Part shown: one piece after another, positions 1-8,344 of the stretch
Layout: the number at the start of each line of letters is the position of its first letter
Position numbering within the stretch: the stretch's first letter is position 1
Assembly (NCBI RefSeq): GCF_006439355.1
Contig: NZ_VFTG01000001.1
Coordinates: forward strand, 372,001 to 436,000
DNA from: Mesorhizobium sp. B4-1-3
GTDB lineage: Bacteria; Pseudomonadota; Alphaproteobacteria; Rhizobiales; Rhizobiaceae
DNA: 64,000 nt
Direction: 5' to 3'
Made by a program: the position numbers and the translations under genes
Notes under the pieces: generated by a model
The model's database searches: none
What the model was told of the DNA's origin: nothing
Seen by the model: only the letters and a program-made list of their open reading frames with translations

Positions 1-77
1 CCTCTGGGAATTTCGACCGGCAATGCTACTCTTCGGACACGCGATCTCGGTCACCACGCCAAGCACAGGGAAAGAAC

Positions 78-533
78 ATGGACACCATCGATCTCGTGCT
101 GGCCATCATTCATCACCTTCTGGTGTTCTCGTTGGCCGGCATCATCGGCGCGGAGTTCGTGCTGGTGCGCGGCGATCTGGGCGCGGCGACGCTCAAGCGC
201 CTTGCCGGCATCGATCGCCATTACGGCATCATTGCCGCGCTGATCGTCGTCGTCGGCCTCTGCCGTGTGTCCTTCGGTCTGAGGGGTTGGGAATTCTACG
301 TCTACAATTGGGTGTTCTGGGCAAAGATGGTGGCCTTCGCCATCGTCGGCCTGCTGTCGATCTTGCCGACCATGCGCTTCCTTTCCTGGAGCAGGCAGGC
401 GAACGGCAACCCCTCTTTCGCGGTGCCGGCGGCGGAATTGGCCTCGGTGAAGAACTATGTCCGCGCCGAGCGCTTCATCTTCCTGCTTATTCCGGTCTTC
501 GCCGCGGCCATGGCTCGGGGCTACGGCTACTAG
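78..533 (+). CDS. DUF2214-like membrane protein
   Basis: A 151-residue inner-membrane protein of unknown function that resembles the DUF2214 family. Four hydrophobic stretches lie at about residues 5-27, 50-67, 78-100 and 130-148. A polar HH pair sits in the first helix and a conserved-looking LAGIDRHYG segment precedes the second. The ATG follows GGGAAAGAAC, a reasonable ribosome binding site. It converges with nth, and a dispersed palindrome fills the gap between the two stop codons. Family assignment is by recollection of the sequence pattern; no biochemical role is claimed. Confidence 0.75.
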   Translation: MDTIDLVLAIIHHLLVFSLAGIIGAEFVLVRGDLGAATLKRLAGIDRHYGIIAALIVVVGLCRVSFGLRGWEFYVYNWVFWAKMVAFAIVGLLSILPTMRFLSWSRQANGNPSFAVPAAELASVKNYVRAERFIFLLIPVFAAAMARGYGY

Positions 534-607
534 AGCAATTCCAGGAAAAGTACGCAGCGGTCAGGCTCGGCGACTTCGCCGTGGCCTTCCGTCCGGAATT
601 GCGTCAA
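533..607. repeat. dispersed palindrome (GCAATTCC type)
   Basis: Imperfect inverted repeat with outer arms GCAATTCC and GGAATTGC, lying directly after the stop codon of the DUF2214-like gene. Elements that begin GAGCAATTCCAGGAAAAG are common between rhizobial genes. This copy seems longer than usual, with extra sequence between the arms. A second 8-bp stem (603-610 with 620-627) overlaps the 3' end of nth. Neither stem is followed by a T run. Confidence 0.6.
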
Positions 608-615
608 GGCAATCT

Positions 616-1422
616 TTAAGCCTTGACCGGAAATGTCTCATCCAGCGGCGCGATCGGCACCAGCGGCGCCGGCACATCGGTTGTCTTTTCCTTCGACTTG
701 CAGATGTCCGCGATCACGCAGGCGGGGCAGTCGGGCTTGCGCGCCTTGCAGACATAGCGGCCATGCAGGATGAGCCAGTGATGCGCATGCCGCATAAACT
801 CGGCCGGGATGACCTTGAGCAGCCCTTCCTCCACCTGCTCCGGTGTCTTGCCGGGCGCCAGCCCGATCCGGTTGCCGATGCGGAAGATATGCGTGTCGAC
901 CGCCATCGTGTGCTGGCCGAAGGCGACGTTGAGCACGACATTGGCGGTCTTGCGCCCGACGCCCGGCAGCTTCACCAGCTCGTCGCGATCCTGCGGCACC
1001 TGGCCCGCATAGTCGTCGATCAGCGCCTTCGACAGCGCGATCACGTTCTTGGCCTTGTTGCGCCACAGGCCGATGGTGCGGATATAGTCGCCGACCCTGG
1101 CCTCGCCCAGCGCCAGCATCTTGGCTGGCGTGTCCGCCGCGGAAAACAGCGCCTTCGTCGCCTTGTTGACGCCTGCGTCGGTTGCTTGCGCCGACAGCAC
1201 CACCGCGACCAGCAGGGTGAAGGCGTTGACATAGTCGAGCTCGCCTTTCGGCTCCGGCCGCTGCACGGAAAAGCGCCGGAAGATCTCATGCACCTCGGCA
1301 GGGCCGTAGAGCGACCGGAAAGCGGCTTTTCGCGGCCGTGCGCCAGGCGCCCGACCGCTACCGGCAGGAGCGGGTTGAGGTTTTTTGACAGCTAGGGATT
1401 TTTTCGATTTGGGGGGCGCCAT
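616..1422 (-). CDS. nth: endonuclease III
   Basis: DNA glycosylase/AP lyase that removes oxidised pyrimidines in base excision repair. The helix-hairpin-helix LPGVGRKTANVVLN carries the catalytic Lys (K158), and VDTHIFR carries the catalytic Asp (D176). Four cysteines spaced 6-2-5 (C225, C232, C235, C241) form the [4Fe-4S] loop. The 268-residue product has a basic, Pro/Ala-rich N-terminal tail of about 35 residues that E. coli Nth lacks. I chose the ATG at 1422, preceded by AGGAAGG, over an in-frame ATG at 1446 that would overlap the divergent gene. Confidence 0.96.
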   Translation of the reverse strand: MAPPKSKKSLAVKKPQPAPAGSGRAPGARPRKAAFRSLYGPAEVHEIFRRFSVQRPEPKGELDYVNAFTLLVAVVLSAQATDAGVNKATKALFSAADTPAKMLALGEARVGDYIRTIGLWRNKAKNVIALSKALIDDYAGQVPQDRDELVKLPGVGRKTANVVLNVAFGQHTMAVDTHIFRIGNRIGLAPGKTPEQVEEGLLKVIPAEFMRHAHHWLILHGRYVCKARKPDCPACVIADICKSKEKTTDVPAPLVPIAPLDETFPVKA

Positions 1423-1444
1423 TTCCTTCCTATAATATTCCCTC

Positions 1445-1939
1445 ATGAGCGACACAAACGCCTCGTTCCGGGCCGACGAGCCATTTTTCCAGGCCTTGCT
1501 GACGCCGCACCGCTCGCTCGGCCGCACCGGTTTCCTGATCCTGATGGGAGCACTTCTGTTCGGCTGGGCGGTCACCGGCGCATTCTTCCTGGCGCACGGC
1601 GCCTGGCCGGTGTTCGGCTTCTTCGGCCTCGATGTGATCGCCGTCTACATCGCCTTCCGCGCCAATTACCGCGCCGCGCGCGCCCGCGAGGAAATCACCG
1701 TATCGCGCACCAGCCTCGATATCCGCAAGACCGCACCGTCCGGTCGTTTCGAAGCGCATCATTTCAACCCGTTCTGGACACGGTTCTCGATCGCCCGCCA
1801 CAGCGAAATCGGGATCACCAAGATGGCGGTGGAAGCGCAGGGCAGGAGCGTGGCTATCGGCGGCTTCCTCAACCCCGACGACCGCGAAAGTTTCGCCACC
1901 GCCTTTTCACGCGCGCTGGCGACCGCCAAGACGCGCTGA
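1445..1939 (+). CDS. DUF2244 membrane protein
   Basis: A 164-residue integral membrane protein of the DUF2244 family, function unknown. Two adjacent hydrophobic segments (about 27-50 and 53-72) form a hairpin. A soluble C-terminal domain of about 90 residues starts with the family-like pattern RAREEITVSRTSLDIRK. It is divergent from nth with only 22 bp between the starts, so the two promoters must overlap the coding ends. DUF2244 next to nth is, to my knowledge, a common arrangement in rhizobia. Confidence 0.82.
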   Translation: MSDTNASFRADEPFFQALLTPHRSLGRTGFLILMGALLFGWAVTGAFFLAHGAWPVFGFFGLDVIAVYIAFRANYRAARAREEITVSRTSLDIRKTAPSGRFEAHHFNPFWTRFSIARHSEIGITKMAVEAQGRSVAIGGFLNPDDRESFATAFSRALATAKTR

Positions 1940-1950
1940 GCCCAAGCAAA

Positions 1951-2766
1951 TCAGAACCGGTACCGCAGCAGCCTGCCGACCTTGCGCATGGCGGGAATGA
2001 GCTTCCAGAGGCCGATGAACAAGCGCGCGGACCAGCCCAGACGCGCCGCTTGCTCCGGCTTGTAAGCCGCAATCTCGCCGATGAAGCGAAGTTTCGGAAC
2101 AGCCCGCTCCAGCTCGCGCGGATCCGCGATGGCCCAATGGACTTCCGAGCCCGTTGCCTTGATGGCCGGATTGAGGCGCATGAGCTTCAGTCCGAAACGG
2201 CTGTAGGCGTCGAACATCAACTCGCCGCCGGCCAGATGCGAGACAAGCCGCGCCAATAGACGCGGCCCCTCGTCGGCGGCGAGATAGGGCGTCAGGCCCT
2301 CGGCCACGACCATTGCCGGGCGATTGCGCGGCACCTCGGCCAGCCATCCCGGTTCGGTCACCGACGAAGCGATCAGATGATACTGGTCCCTGGACGGATA
2401 GAGCCTGCGTCTGAGCGCGATGACCTCCGGGTAATCGACATCGAACCAATCCACGCCCGGCGGCGGGTCGACCCGGAAAATGCGCGTGTCGAGCCCGCAT
2501 CCCAGATGCAGCACGATCGCGTCCGGATATCGCGCGAGGAAATCCGCGACGCACAGGTCCAGTGTCCTCGCCCGGATCGCGAATCCCAATCCGAGATTGC
2601 CGTCGACCTTGAGCCTCGCGAAATCATAGTCGATCTTGCGCACGGCCTCGTCGGCGAAGCGATCCTGGAGCAGCGAATTGGGCAGCCGGCTCTCCAGCGC
2701 CTTGCCGTAAAGCGTCATCAGCAAGGTTTCCTTCGCTCCGGTCAGATCGACCTTTTCGCCGGCCAT
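1951..2766 (-). CDS. class I SAM-dependent methyltransferase, LCM/TcmP type
   Basis: Predicted O-methyltransferase of 271 residues in the leucine carboxyl methyltransferase superfamily. Supporting features are the SAM-binding motif VLHLGCGLDTR at about residue 83, DWFDVDYPEV (acidic end of strand 2) and the LTPYL motif after the strand-4 region. This family includes PP2A methyltransferase and polyketide O-methyltransferases; the substrate here cannot be told. The ATG at 2766 is chosen because the protein then begins like the family and faces the divergent Ada-like gene. It converges with the DUF2244 gene 11 bp away. Confidence 0.82.
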   Translation of the reverse strand: MAGEKVDLTGAKETLLMTLYGKALESRLPNSLLQDRFADEAVRKIDYDFARLKVDGNLGLGFAIRARTLDLCVADFLARYPDAIVLHLGCGLDTRIFRVDPPPGVDWFDVDYPEVIALRRRLYPSRDQYHLIASSVTEPGWLAEVPRNRPAMVVAEGLTPYLAADEGPRLLARLVSHLAGGELMFDAYSRFGLKLMRLNPAIKATGSEVHWAIADPRELERAVPKLRFIGEIAAYKPEQAARLGWSARLFIGLWKLIPAMRKVGRLLRYRF

Positions 2767-2881
2767 GATTGTCCTCTTCGTTCCGAAGCTGACTCTATCT
2801 GGGTGCGGGCGGCGGGAAGGCAAGTTTCGGGTGGTCGCAAAGCTCTGGAAGACTGATATTCGCAGCCAAGGAGATATTGCC

Positions 2882-3784
2882 ATGAACGCTCAGATGACCA
2901 TGAATACGCTGATGAAACCGACCGCGATCCTTGAGAACGACATCACGCCGCAAGGCAGCGACTATGACGTCGTGCGCCGCGCCATCGAGAAGATCAGCCT
3001 CGACTATCGCGACCAGCCCTCGCTGGAGGTGCTGGCCGAGGAAGTCGGCGAGACGCCGACCGGCCTGCAGAAGCTGTTCACGCGCTGGGCGGGCCTGTCG
3101 CCGAAAGCCTTCCTGCAGGCGGTGACGCTCGACCATGCGCGCAGGCTGCTCGATTCCGGCATGCCGCTCCTGGAGACCTCGTTCGAGCTTGGCATGTCCG
3201 GCCCCGGCCGGCTGCACGACCTCTTCGTCACCCATGAGGCGATGTCGCCCGGCGACTACAAGACCCGCGGCGCAGGCCTCACCATCCGCTACGGCTATCA
3301 CATCTCGCCGTTCGGCATTGCGCTGATCATGGTCACCGACCGCGGTCTCGCGGGCCTCGCCTTCTGTGACGCCGGCGGCGAACGGGCCGCCTTCGCGGAC
3401 ATGTCCGGCCGTTGGCCGAACGCGACCTATGTCGAGGACATGTCGGCCACCCAGGCCTACGCCGCGCGGGTCTTCGACCCGACGAAATGGCGCGCCGACC
3501 AGCCGTTGCGCGTGGTGATGATCGGCACCGATTTCCAGCTTCGCGTCTGGGAAGCCTTGCTGCGCATCCCGATGGGCAGGGCCTGCACCTATTCCTCGAT
3601 CGCGGCAAGCATCGGCGCGCCCAATGCGAGCCGGGCCGTCGGCGCGGCGGTAGGCGCCAACCCGATGTCCTTCGTGGTGCCCTGCCATCGCGCTCTCGGC
3701 AAATCCGGCGCGCTCACCGGCTACCACTGGGGCCTGACGCGCAAGCGCGCCATCCTCGGCTGGGAAGCGGGGCAAGTGGCGTGA
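2882..3784 (+). CDS. AraC-type HTH / methylated-DNA-protein cysteine methyltransferase
   Basis: Ada-like repair protein of 300 residues. An AraC-type helix-turn-helix (about 25-125) is fused to a C-terminal O6-alkylguanine-DNA alkyltransferase. The acceptor Cys is C268 in VVPCHRALG, followed by LTGYHWGLTRKRAIL. The N-terminal zinc/phosphotriester domain of E. coli Ada is absent, so the usual methyl-Cys activation switch is missing. The start at 2882 follows AAGGAGATATTGCC. It may repair O6-alkylguanine and also bind DNA; whether it regulates anything is inference. Confidence 0.9.
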   Translation: MNAQMTMNTLMKPTAILENDITPQGSDYDVVRRAIEKISLDYRDQPSLEVLAEEVGETPTGLQKLFTRWAGLSPKAFLQAVTLDHARRLLDSGMPLLETSFELGMSGPGRLHDLFVTHEAMSPGDYKTRGAGLTIRYGYHISPFGIALIMVTDRGLAGLAFCDAGGERAAFADMSGRWPNATYVEDMSATQAYAARVFDPTKWRADQPLRVVMIGTDFQLRVWEALLRIPMGRACTYSSIAASIGAPNASRAVGAAVGANPMSFVVPCHRALGKSGALTGYHWGLTRKRAILGWEAGQVA

Positions 3785-3833
3785 AATCGACGGGCCAAGG
3801 CCCTGTGGAAATCTTCCTAGCACTTTGATTTTG

Positions 3834-3877
3834 CGCATGATCCTTCTGAAATCGGTTCCGATTTTCAGGGGCATGCG
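3834..3877. repeat. dispersed CATG palindrome
   Basis: Inverted repeat with arms CGCATG and CATGCG around a GAAATCGGTTCCGATTTTC core. It belongs to the same dispersed family as the copies at 8143, 9091, 16131 and 52273. It lies between the Ada-like gene and rbsK. Confidence 0.7.
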
Positions 3878-3911
3878 TTAGCCTCCCGCGCAATCAGCGG
3901 GAGGCACTTTC

Positions 3912-4817
3912 TTGATTATCGTTGTCGGCTCTATCAACCTTGACCTCATCGCCAATGTCGACCGCTTGCCGGAGCCCGGCGAGACGGTGCGCGGCTCCGG
4001 CTTCGCCACCGCGCCCGGGGGCAAGGGCGCCAACCAGGCGCTCGCCGCGGCGTGCGCTGGCGCGCAAGTGCGCATGGTGGGCGCAGTGGGCAAGGATAGC
4101 TTTGCCGCCGAAGCGCTCGCCCTTCTCAAGGCCGGCAATGTCGATCTGTCCGGAGTCGGCCAGAGCTTCGCCTCCACCGGCACGGCCTTGATCCTGGTCG
4201 GCGCCGACGGAGAAAACGTCATCGCCGTGGTTCCGGGCGCCAATGATTCGGTGGTGCCGGGCGATGTCGCCAAGGCCTTCCTCAAAAAGGGCGATGTCGT
4301 GCTTTTGCAGCATGAGATCCCGCTGCAAACGGTCGAAGCCGCGCTGGACGCGGCGCGCGCGGCGGGCACCGTCAGCGTGCTCAACACCGCCCCCTTCCGT
4401 GGCGAAGCCGCAGGCTTCCTAGGCAAGGCCGATTATGCCGTCGCCAACGAAACCGAGTTCGATCTCTATGGCGAGGCGCTGGCGCTTTCCGGGCGGGACC
4501 GCCCGGCCCGCATGCGCGATTATGCCCAAAAGACCGGCCGCGCCATCGTCGTCACGCTGGGCGGCGACGGCGTGCTGGCGGCCACGCCCGAGGATTTCCT
4601 CACCATTCCGGCGCTGGAGATTACGCCGGTCGACACGGTCGGCGCCGGCGATACCTTCTGCGGCTATTTTGGCGCCGGCCTGTCGTCCGGCCTGTCGCTT
4701 GAGCAAGCGCTCACCCGCGCCGCCGTGGCCGGCTCGCTCGCCTGCCTGAAGCCCGGTGCGCAGCCGGCAATCCCGCTGGGCAAGGACGTCGACGCGGCTT
4801 TGGCGGGCACGCGTTAA
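3912..4817 (+). CDS. rbsK: ribokinase
   Basis: PfkB-family sugar kinase of 301 residues, phosphorylating D-ribose to ribose 5-phosphate in the cytoplasm. It opens with GSINLDLI and has the first PfkB signature GGKGANQALAAA and the anion-hole signature DTVGAGDTFCGYF with the catalytic Asp at D247. The start is TTG, preceded by GGGAGG; no in-frame ATG lies nearby upstream. It is followed after 3 bp by an amidase. A nucleoside hydrolase encoded 2.3 kb downstream would release ribose, which fits a ribose-salvage role. Confidence 0.93.
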   Translation: MIIVVGSINLDLIANVDRLPEPGETVRGSGFATAPGGKGANQALAAACAGAQVRMVGAVGKDSFAAEALALLKAGNVDLSGVGQSFASTGTALILVGADGENVIAVVPGANDSVVPGDVAKAFLKKGDVVLLQHEIPLQTVEAALDAARAAGTVSVLNTAPFRGEAAGFLGKADYAVANETEFDLYGEALALSGRDRPARMRDYAQKTGRAIVVTLGGDGVLAATPEDFLTIPALEITPVDTVGAGDTFCGYFGAGLSSGLSLEQALTRAAVAGSLACLKPGAQPAIPLGKDVDAALAGTR

Positions 4818-4820
4818 GCC

Positions 4821-6272
4821 ATGCGCCCCGTCACAAAACATGCCGTGCCGCCGGCCGGCGACATCTGCCGCCTCTCCGCCGTCGAGCTTGCCGATGGCAT
4901 CAGGCAGCGTCAGTTTTCGGTTCGCGAGGTGGTCGGCGCGTTCCTCGACCGCATCGAAGCCGTGAATCCGCTGGTGAACGCCATCGTATCGCTGCGCGAG
5001 CGCGCCGACGTCCTAGCCGAGGCCAACGCGGCCGACGCCCATCTGGCCCGCGGCGGCGAGGCCGGATCGCTGTTCGGCCTGCCGATCGCCATCAAGGATC
5101 TGGCCCTGACCAAGGGGCTCAGAACCACCTTCGGCTCGCCGATCTTTGCCGATTTCATTCCCGACACGGACGACTTCTTCGTCGAGCGCATCCGCAAGGC
5201 CGGCGCCATCATCATCGGCAAGACCAATGTTCCGGAATTCGGGCTGGGCTCCAACACCTACAACCCGGTCTTCGGGCCGACGCTCAACGCCTTCGACCCG
5301 GCGCTCACCGCCGGCGGCTCGAGCGGCGGCGCGGCCGTGGCGCTGGCGCTCGACATGCTGCCGGTCGCCGACGGCAGCGACTTCGGCGGCTCGCTGCGCA
5401 ATCCGGCCGCCTACAACAATGTCTACGGCTTCCGTCCCTCGCAGGGGCTCGTGCCCGCCGGGCCCGATATCGACGTCTTCCATTCGCAGATGGGCGTCGA
5501 GGGGCCGATGGGCCGCCACGTGCGCGACATCGCGCTGCTGCTCGATGAGCAGGCCGGCTACCACCCGCAGGCGCCGCTGTCGCATGCCAACGAAGGCTCG
5601 TTCCTCGACGGCTTGGGCACAAAAGCGTCCGGCGGCCGCGTAGCCTGGCTGGGCGCTCTCGGCGGCCACCTGTCGATGGAACCAGGCGTGCTCGACCTTT
5701 GCGAGGGCGCGCTTAACCGCTTCGCCGCTGCATCCTTTCGCAGCGAGGCCCTGGTTCCGGATGTCGATTTCGAGGCGCTGTGGCAGGCTTTCGTCATCTT
5801 GCGCCAGGCAAGCAGCGGCTGCGGGCTGAAGGCGCATTACGACGATCCGAAAAAACGCAGACTGCTGAAGCCCGAGGCTGTCTGGGAAGTGGAGCAGGCG
5901 ATGCGCCTCACCGCGCCGCAGATCCATGCCGCCAGCGTCCGGCGCACCTCGTGGCATCGCACGCTTCTGTCGCTGTTCGAGCGATTCGATCTCGTCGCCC
6001 TGCCGACCGCGCAAGTCTTTCCGTTCGACGCCACCACCCACTGGCCGCGCGAGGTCGCGGGGCGGACCATGGACAGCTATCACCGCTGGATGCAGGTCTC
6101 GGCCTTCGCCACGTTGGGCGGCTGCCCGGCGCTCAATGTGCCGGCCGGCTTCGACGAGAAGGGCCGAGCTATGGGCATCCAGCTGATCGGCCGCCCGCGC
6201 GGCGACCTGGACGTGCTCAGGGCGGGCGCTGCGTATGAGACGGTGCTGCCCTGGCGGGCGGGAGCCGCGTGA
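4821..6272 (+). CDS. amidase, amidase signature family
   Basis: A 483-residue cytoplasmic amidase. The Ser-cisSer-Lys triad is visible: K92 in AIKD, S167 in GGSSGGAA and S191 in DFGGSLRNPA, with the family's 24-residue spacing between the serines. It starts 3 bp after rbsK, so the two are probably co-transcribed. The substrate is unknown. Similar proteins are often loosely named GatA or indoleacetamide hydrolase, but gatB/gatC are not here, so a role in tRNA amidation is unlikely. Confidence 0.88.
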   Translation: MRPVTKHAVPPAGDICRLSAVELADGIRQRQFSVREVVGAFLDRIEAVNPLVNAIVSLRERADVLAEANAADAHLARGGEAGSLFGLPIAIKDLALTKGLRTTFGSPIFADFIPDTDDFFVERIRKAGAIIIGKTNVPEFGLGSNTYNPVFGPTLNAFDPALTAGGSSGGAAVALALDMLPVADGSDFGGSLRNPAAYNNVYGFRPSQGLVPAGPDIDVFHSQMGVEGPMGRHVRDIALLLDEQAGYHPQAPLSHANEGSFLDGLGTKASGGRVAWLGALGGHLSMEPGVLDLCEGALNRFAAASFRSEALVPDVDFEALWQAFVILRQASSGCGLKAHYDDPKKRRLLKPEAVWEVEQAMRLTAPQIHAASVRRTSWHRTLLSLFERFDLVALPTAQVFPFDATTHWPREVAGRTMDSYHRWMQVSAFATLGGCPALNVPAGFDEKGRAMGIQLIGRPRGDLDVLRAGAAYETVLPWRAGAA

Positions 6273-6366
6273 CGGGCCGCCCTGCCCGACCAGCTTGCGC
6301 CAGCACCAATCCCGTGCGTTGATCGCGCTCCGCCCAAGTCGGCGCTATCCGGTTGGAGAGAAGATC

Positions 6367-6981
6367 ATGTCGCTGGAACTCTACGCCACCTATGTCGTCG
6401 CCTGCATCGTCATCATCCTGGTGCCGGGCCCGACCGTCACGCTGATCATCGCCAACAGCATCCGCCACGGCGCGCGCGCGGGTTTGGCCAACGTCGCCGG
6501 CACGCAGGCCGGCCTCGCCATCATGATCGCCATCGTCGGTATCGGCCTCAACACGCTGATCGCCGGGATGGGCCACTGGTTCGAATGGGTGCGGCTGCTC
6601 GGCGCCGCCTACCTGATCTGGATGGGCGTGCAGATGTTTCGCGCAAAGGGCGCGCTGAACCCCGACGGGTCCGCGAAAAAACCGCGCGGCGGCTTCTTCC
6701 TGCAGGGATTTCTGGTGGCGATCTCCAATCCCAAGACGCTTGTTTTCTTCGGCGCCTTCCTGCCGCAGTTCACCGCACCGCAGGGCAACTACACGCTGCA
6801 GATCGTCGTCATGGGCCTGACCGCGATGATCTTCGCCGCCATGTCGGACTCGACCTATGCCCTTGCCGCCGGCCGCGCCGGTCGCATCCTCTCGGCCAGC
6901 CGCATCAGGCTGATGTCGCGCATCAGCGGCAGTTTTCTGGTCAGCGGCGGATTGTGGCTGGCGTTCTCGAAAGCGAAATGA
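6367..6981 (+). CDS. LysE/RhtB family exporter
   Basis: Inner-membrane amino-acid or metabolite exporter of 204 residues. Features typical of the family are the N-terminal LVPGPTVTLIIANSIRHG, a mid-protein LGAAYLIWMGVQMFR helix, and the FLVAISNPKTLVFFGAFLPQF segment. About six helices are predicted. The ATG follows GGAGAGAAGATC. The substrate is not predictable; it lies 94 bp after the amidase. Confidence 0.88.
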   Translation: MSLELYATYVVACIVIILVPGPTVTLIIANSIRHGARAGLANVAGTQAGLAIMIAIVGIGLNTLIAGMGHWFEWVRLLGAAYLIWMGVQMFRAKGALNPDGSAKKPRGGFFLQGFLVAISNPKTLVFFGAFLPQFTAPQGNYTLQIVVMGLTAMIFAAMSDSTYALAAGRAGRILSASRIRLMSRISGSFLVSGGLWLAFSKAK

Positions 6982-6982
6982 G

Positions 6983-7160
6983 CACCTCTCCTTCTCTCCC
7001 TTGTGGGAGAAGGTGGATCGGCGCGATAGCGCCGAGACGGATGAGGGTGTTGGAAGGAATAAGGCGGCGGCAATTTCAAGCATATCGCCAAGCTGGAGCA
7101 CCCCTCATCCGACCGAGCTTCGCTCGGCCACCTTCCCCCCTGGGGGGAAGGTGGAACCAT
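6983..7160. repeat. compound inverted intergenic repeat
   Basis: A fold-back element filling the gap between the LysE-family gene and the convergent nucleoside hydrolase. Inner hairpins are TCTCCC-TTGT-GGGAGA, GGCGCGATAGCGCC and CCGAGCTTCGCTCGG. GGATGAGGGTG near 7040 is matched by CACCCCTCATCC near 7105, and AAGGTGG blocks occur at both ends. This mosaic is recognisable from Mesorhizobium intergenic regions. It may also act as a two-way transcription stop. Confidence 0.72.
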
Positions 7161-7162
7161 CC

Positions 7163-8104
7163 TTACAGCCCCCCGAGCCGCTCCACCAGCAGCGCGAAGA
7201 AGCCGTCATGGTCGATATCGCGCATCACCAGGGCGTTCTTCTCGCGCTTGGTGACACCCCACCAGTCGATCACCGTCATGCCCATGGTGAGCTCCGACGC
7301 GGTCTCGACGCTGACATTGCAGCGGCGGCCCTTGAACAGCTCCGGCTTGAGGAGATAGGCGATCACGCATGGATCGTGCAGCGGCCCGCCATCGGTGCCG
7401 TATTTCTCCTCGTCGTAGCGTTCGAAGAACTCCAGCATCTCGGCGGTCGCGGTGCCGACCTTGGTGCCGAGCTGGCGGAAAGCCTGGATGCGCTTGGACG
7501 TGGTCAGCGCCTTATGGGTGACGTCGAGCGGCATCATAACGATCGGAATGCCCGATTTGAACACCAGATCGGCGGCGTGCGGGTCGACATAGATGTTGAA
7601 CTCGGCGGCCGGCGTGACGTTGCCGCCCTCGAAGAAGCCGCCGCCCATTAGAACAATTTCCTTGATGCGCGGCGCGATCCTGGGCTCGCGGATCAGCGCC
7701 AGCGCGATGTTGGTGAGCGGTCCGAGCGGGCACAGCGTGATCGTGCCGCTTTCCTCGCGCATCAGCGTCTCGACGGTGAAGTCGACGGCGTACTGCTCCT
7801 GCAACGGCATGGTTGGCTCGGGCAATTGCGGGCCATTCAGGCCGGTCTTGCCGTGCACTTCCTCGGCGGTGACGAGCTGGCGCGCCAGCGGGCGGATGGC
7901 GCCGGCATAGACCTTGATGTCGGGCCGGCCGGCCAATTCACAGATCTTGCGGGCGTTGTTCTGGGTCAGCTTCAGCGGCACGTTGCCGGCAACGGCCGTG
8001 ATGCCGACGACCTCCAGCTCGGAACTGCCGAGCGCCAGCAATATGGCGACGGCATCGTCCTGGCCGGGATCGGTGTCGATGATGATCTTTCGGGACTGCG
8101 GCAT
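7163..8104 (-). CDS. nucleoside hydrolase (IunH family)
   Basis: A 313-residue ribohydrolase that splits nucleosides into base and ribose. The Ca2+-binding motif DTDPGQDDA is at about residues 10-18. AAEFNIYVDPHAAD (ribose binding) and HDPCVIAYLL (metal/base pocket) follow. The ATG at 8104 is preceded by AAGGAATTGAC. Its product ribose could feed the ribokinase at 3912. Base preference (purine or pyrimidine) cannot be read from the motifs alone. Confidence 0.9.
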   Translation of the reverse strand: MPQSRKIIIDTDPGQDDAVAILLALGSSELEVVGITAVAGNVPLKLTQNNARKICELAGRPDIKVYAGAIRPLARQLVTAEEVHGKTGLNGPQLPEPTMPLQEQYAVDFTVETLMREESGTITLCPLGPLTNIALALIREPRIAPRIKEIVLMGGGFFEGGNVTPAAEFNIYVDPHAADLVFKSGIPIVMMPLDVTHKALTTSKRIQAFRQLGTKVGTATAEMLEFFERYDEEKYGTDGGPLHDPCVIAYLLKPELFKGRRCNVSVETASELTMGMTVIDWWGVTKREKNALVMRDIDHDGFFALLVERLGGL

Positions 8105-8142
8105 GTCAATTCCTTTTGGGAAGTCTTTTTGGGCGGGATTTA

Positions 8143-8191
8143 GAGCATGATCCCCAAGAGCGGGAACCGGTTTTCGGACAAGATCATGCTC
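8143..8191. repeat. dispersed CATG palindrome
   Basis: Arms GAGCATGATC and GATCATGCTC enclose the internal block GCGGGAACCGGTTTTCGG. This is a near-canonical copy of the family, between the nucleoside hydrolase start and the heat-shock promoter. Confidence 0.8.
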
Positions 8192-8246
8192 CAACGAGGG
8201 CTGAACCGGGATGACGGTTCAACGAAACGTCATCCTGATTTGGCGG

Positions 8247-8275
8247 CTTGAACTTGATCGGCCGGCGGACCATAT
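8247..8275 (+). promoter_or_regulatory. candidate RpoH promoter of hsp20
   Basis: CTTGAA (8247-8252), a 17-bp spacer, then CCATAT (8270-8275). The -35 element and spacing suit alphaproteobacterial RpoH promoters (CTTG, 17-18 bp, CYTATNT), while the -10 is only a partial match. Transcription would start near 8282, just before the ROSE-like leader. Confidence 0.45.
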
Positions 8276-8285
8276 CAAGACCATC

Positions 8286-8344
8286 GGGAAAAATGCCATC
8301 CGGGTTTTTCCAGTTTGTGTCGCTCTTCAGAGGACAGTGTAACA
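8286..8344 (+). promoter_or_regulatory. ROSE-type RNA thermometer
   Basis: 5' leader of hsp20. A first hairpin pairs GGAAAAA (8287-8293) with TTTTTCC (8305-8311). The second holds the ROSE signature UCGCU (8320-8324): CUC pairs with GAG across a UUCA loop, G8322 faces G8333 of the Shine-Dalgarno AGGA, C8321 is unpaired, and U8320-A8334, G8319-C8335 and U8318-A8336 close the stem. This is the known ROSE layout, in which the ribosome binding site is masked at low temperature and melts on heating. AGGA is 10 nt before the ATG. Confidence 0.85.

Noticed and set aside
603..627. Intrinsic terminator shared by the first gene and nth
   Set aside because: An 8-bp stem exists, but it overlaps the nth coding end and has no T run on either strand.
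457..1395. Open frame antisense to nth
   Set aside because: The nth frame has all catalytic and iron-sulfur residues; the antisense product is a GC-driven shadow.
4821..6272. GatA subunit of the tRNA amidotransferase
   Set aside because: The amidase triad is shared by the whole family, gatC and gatB are absent, and the gene is linked to rbsK instead.
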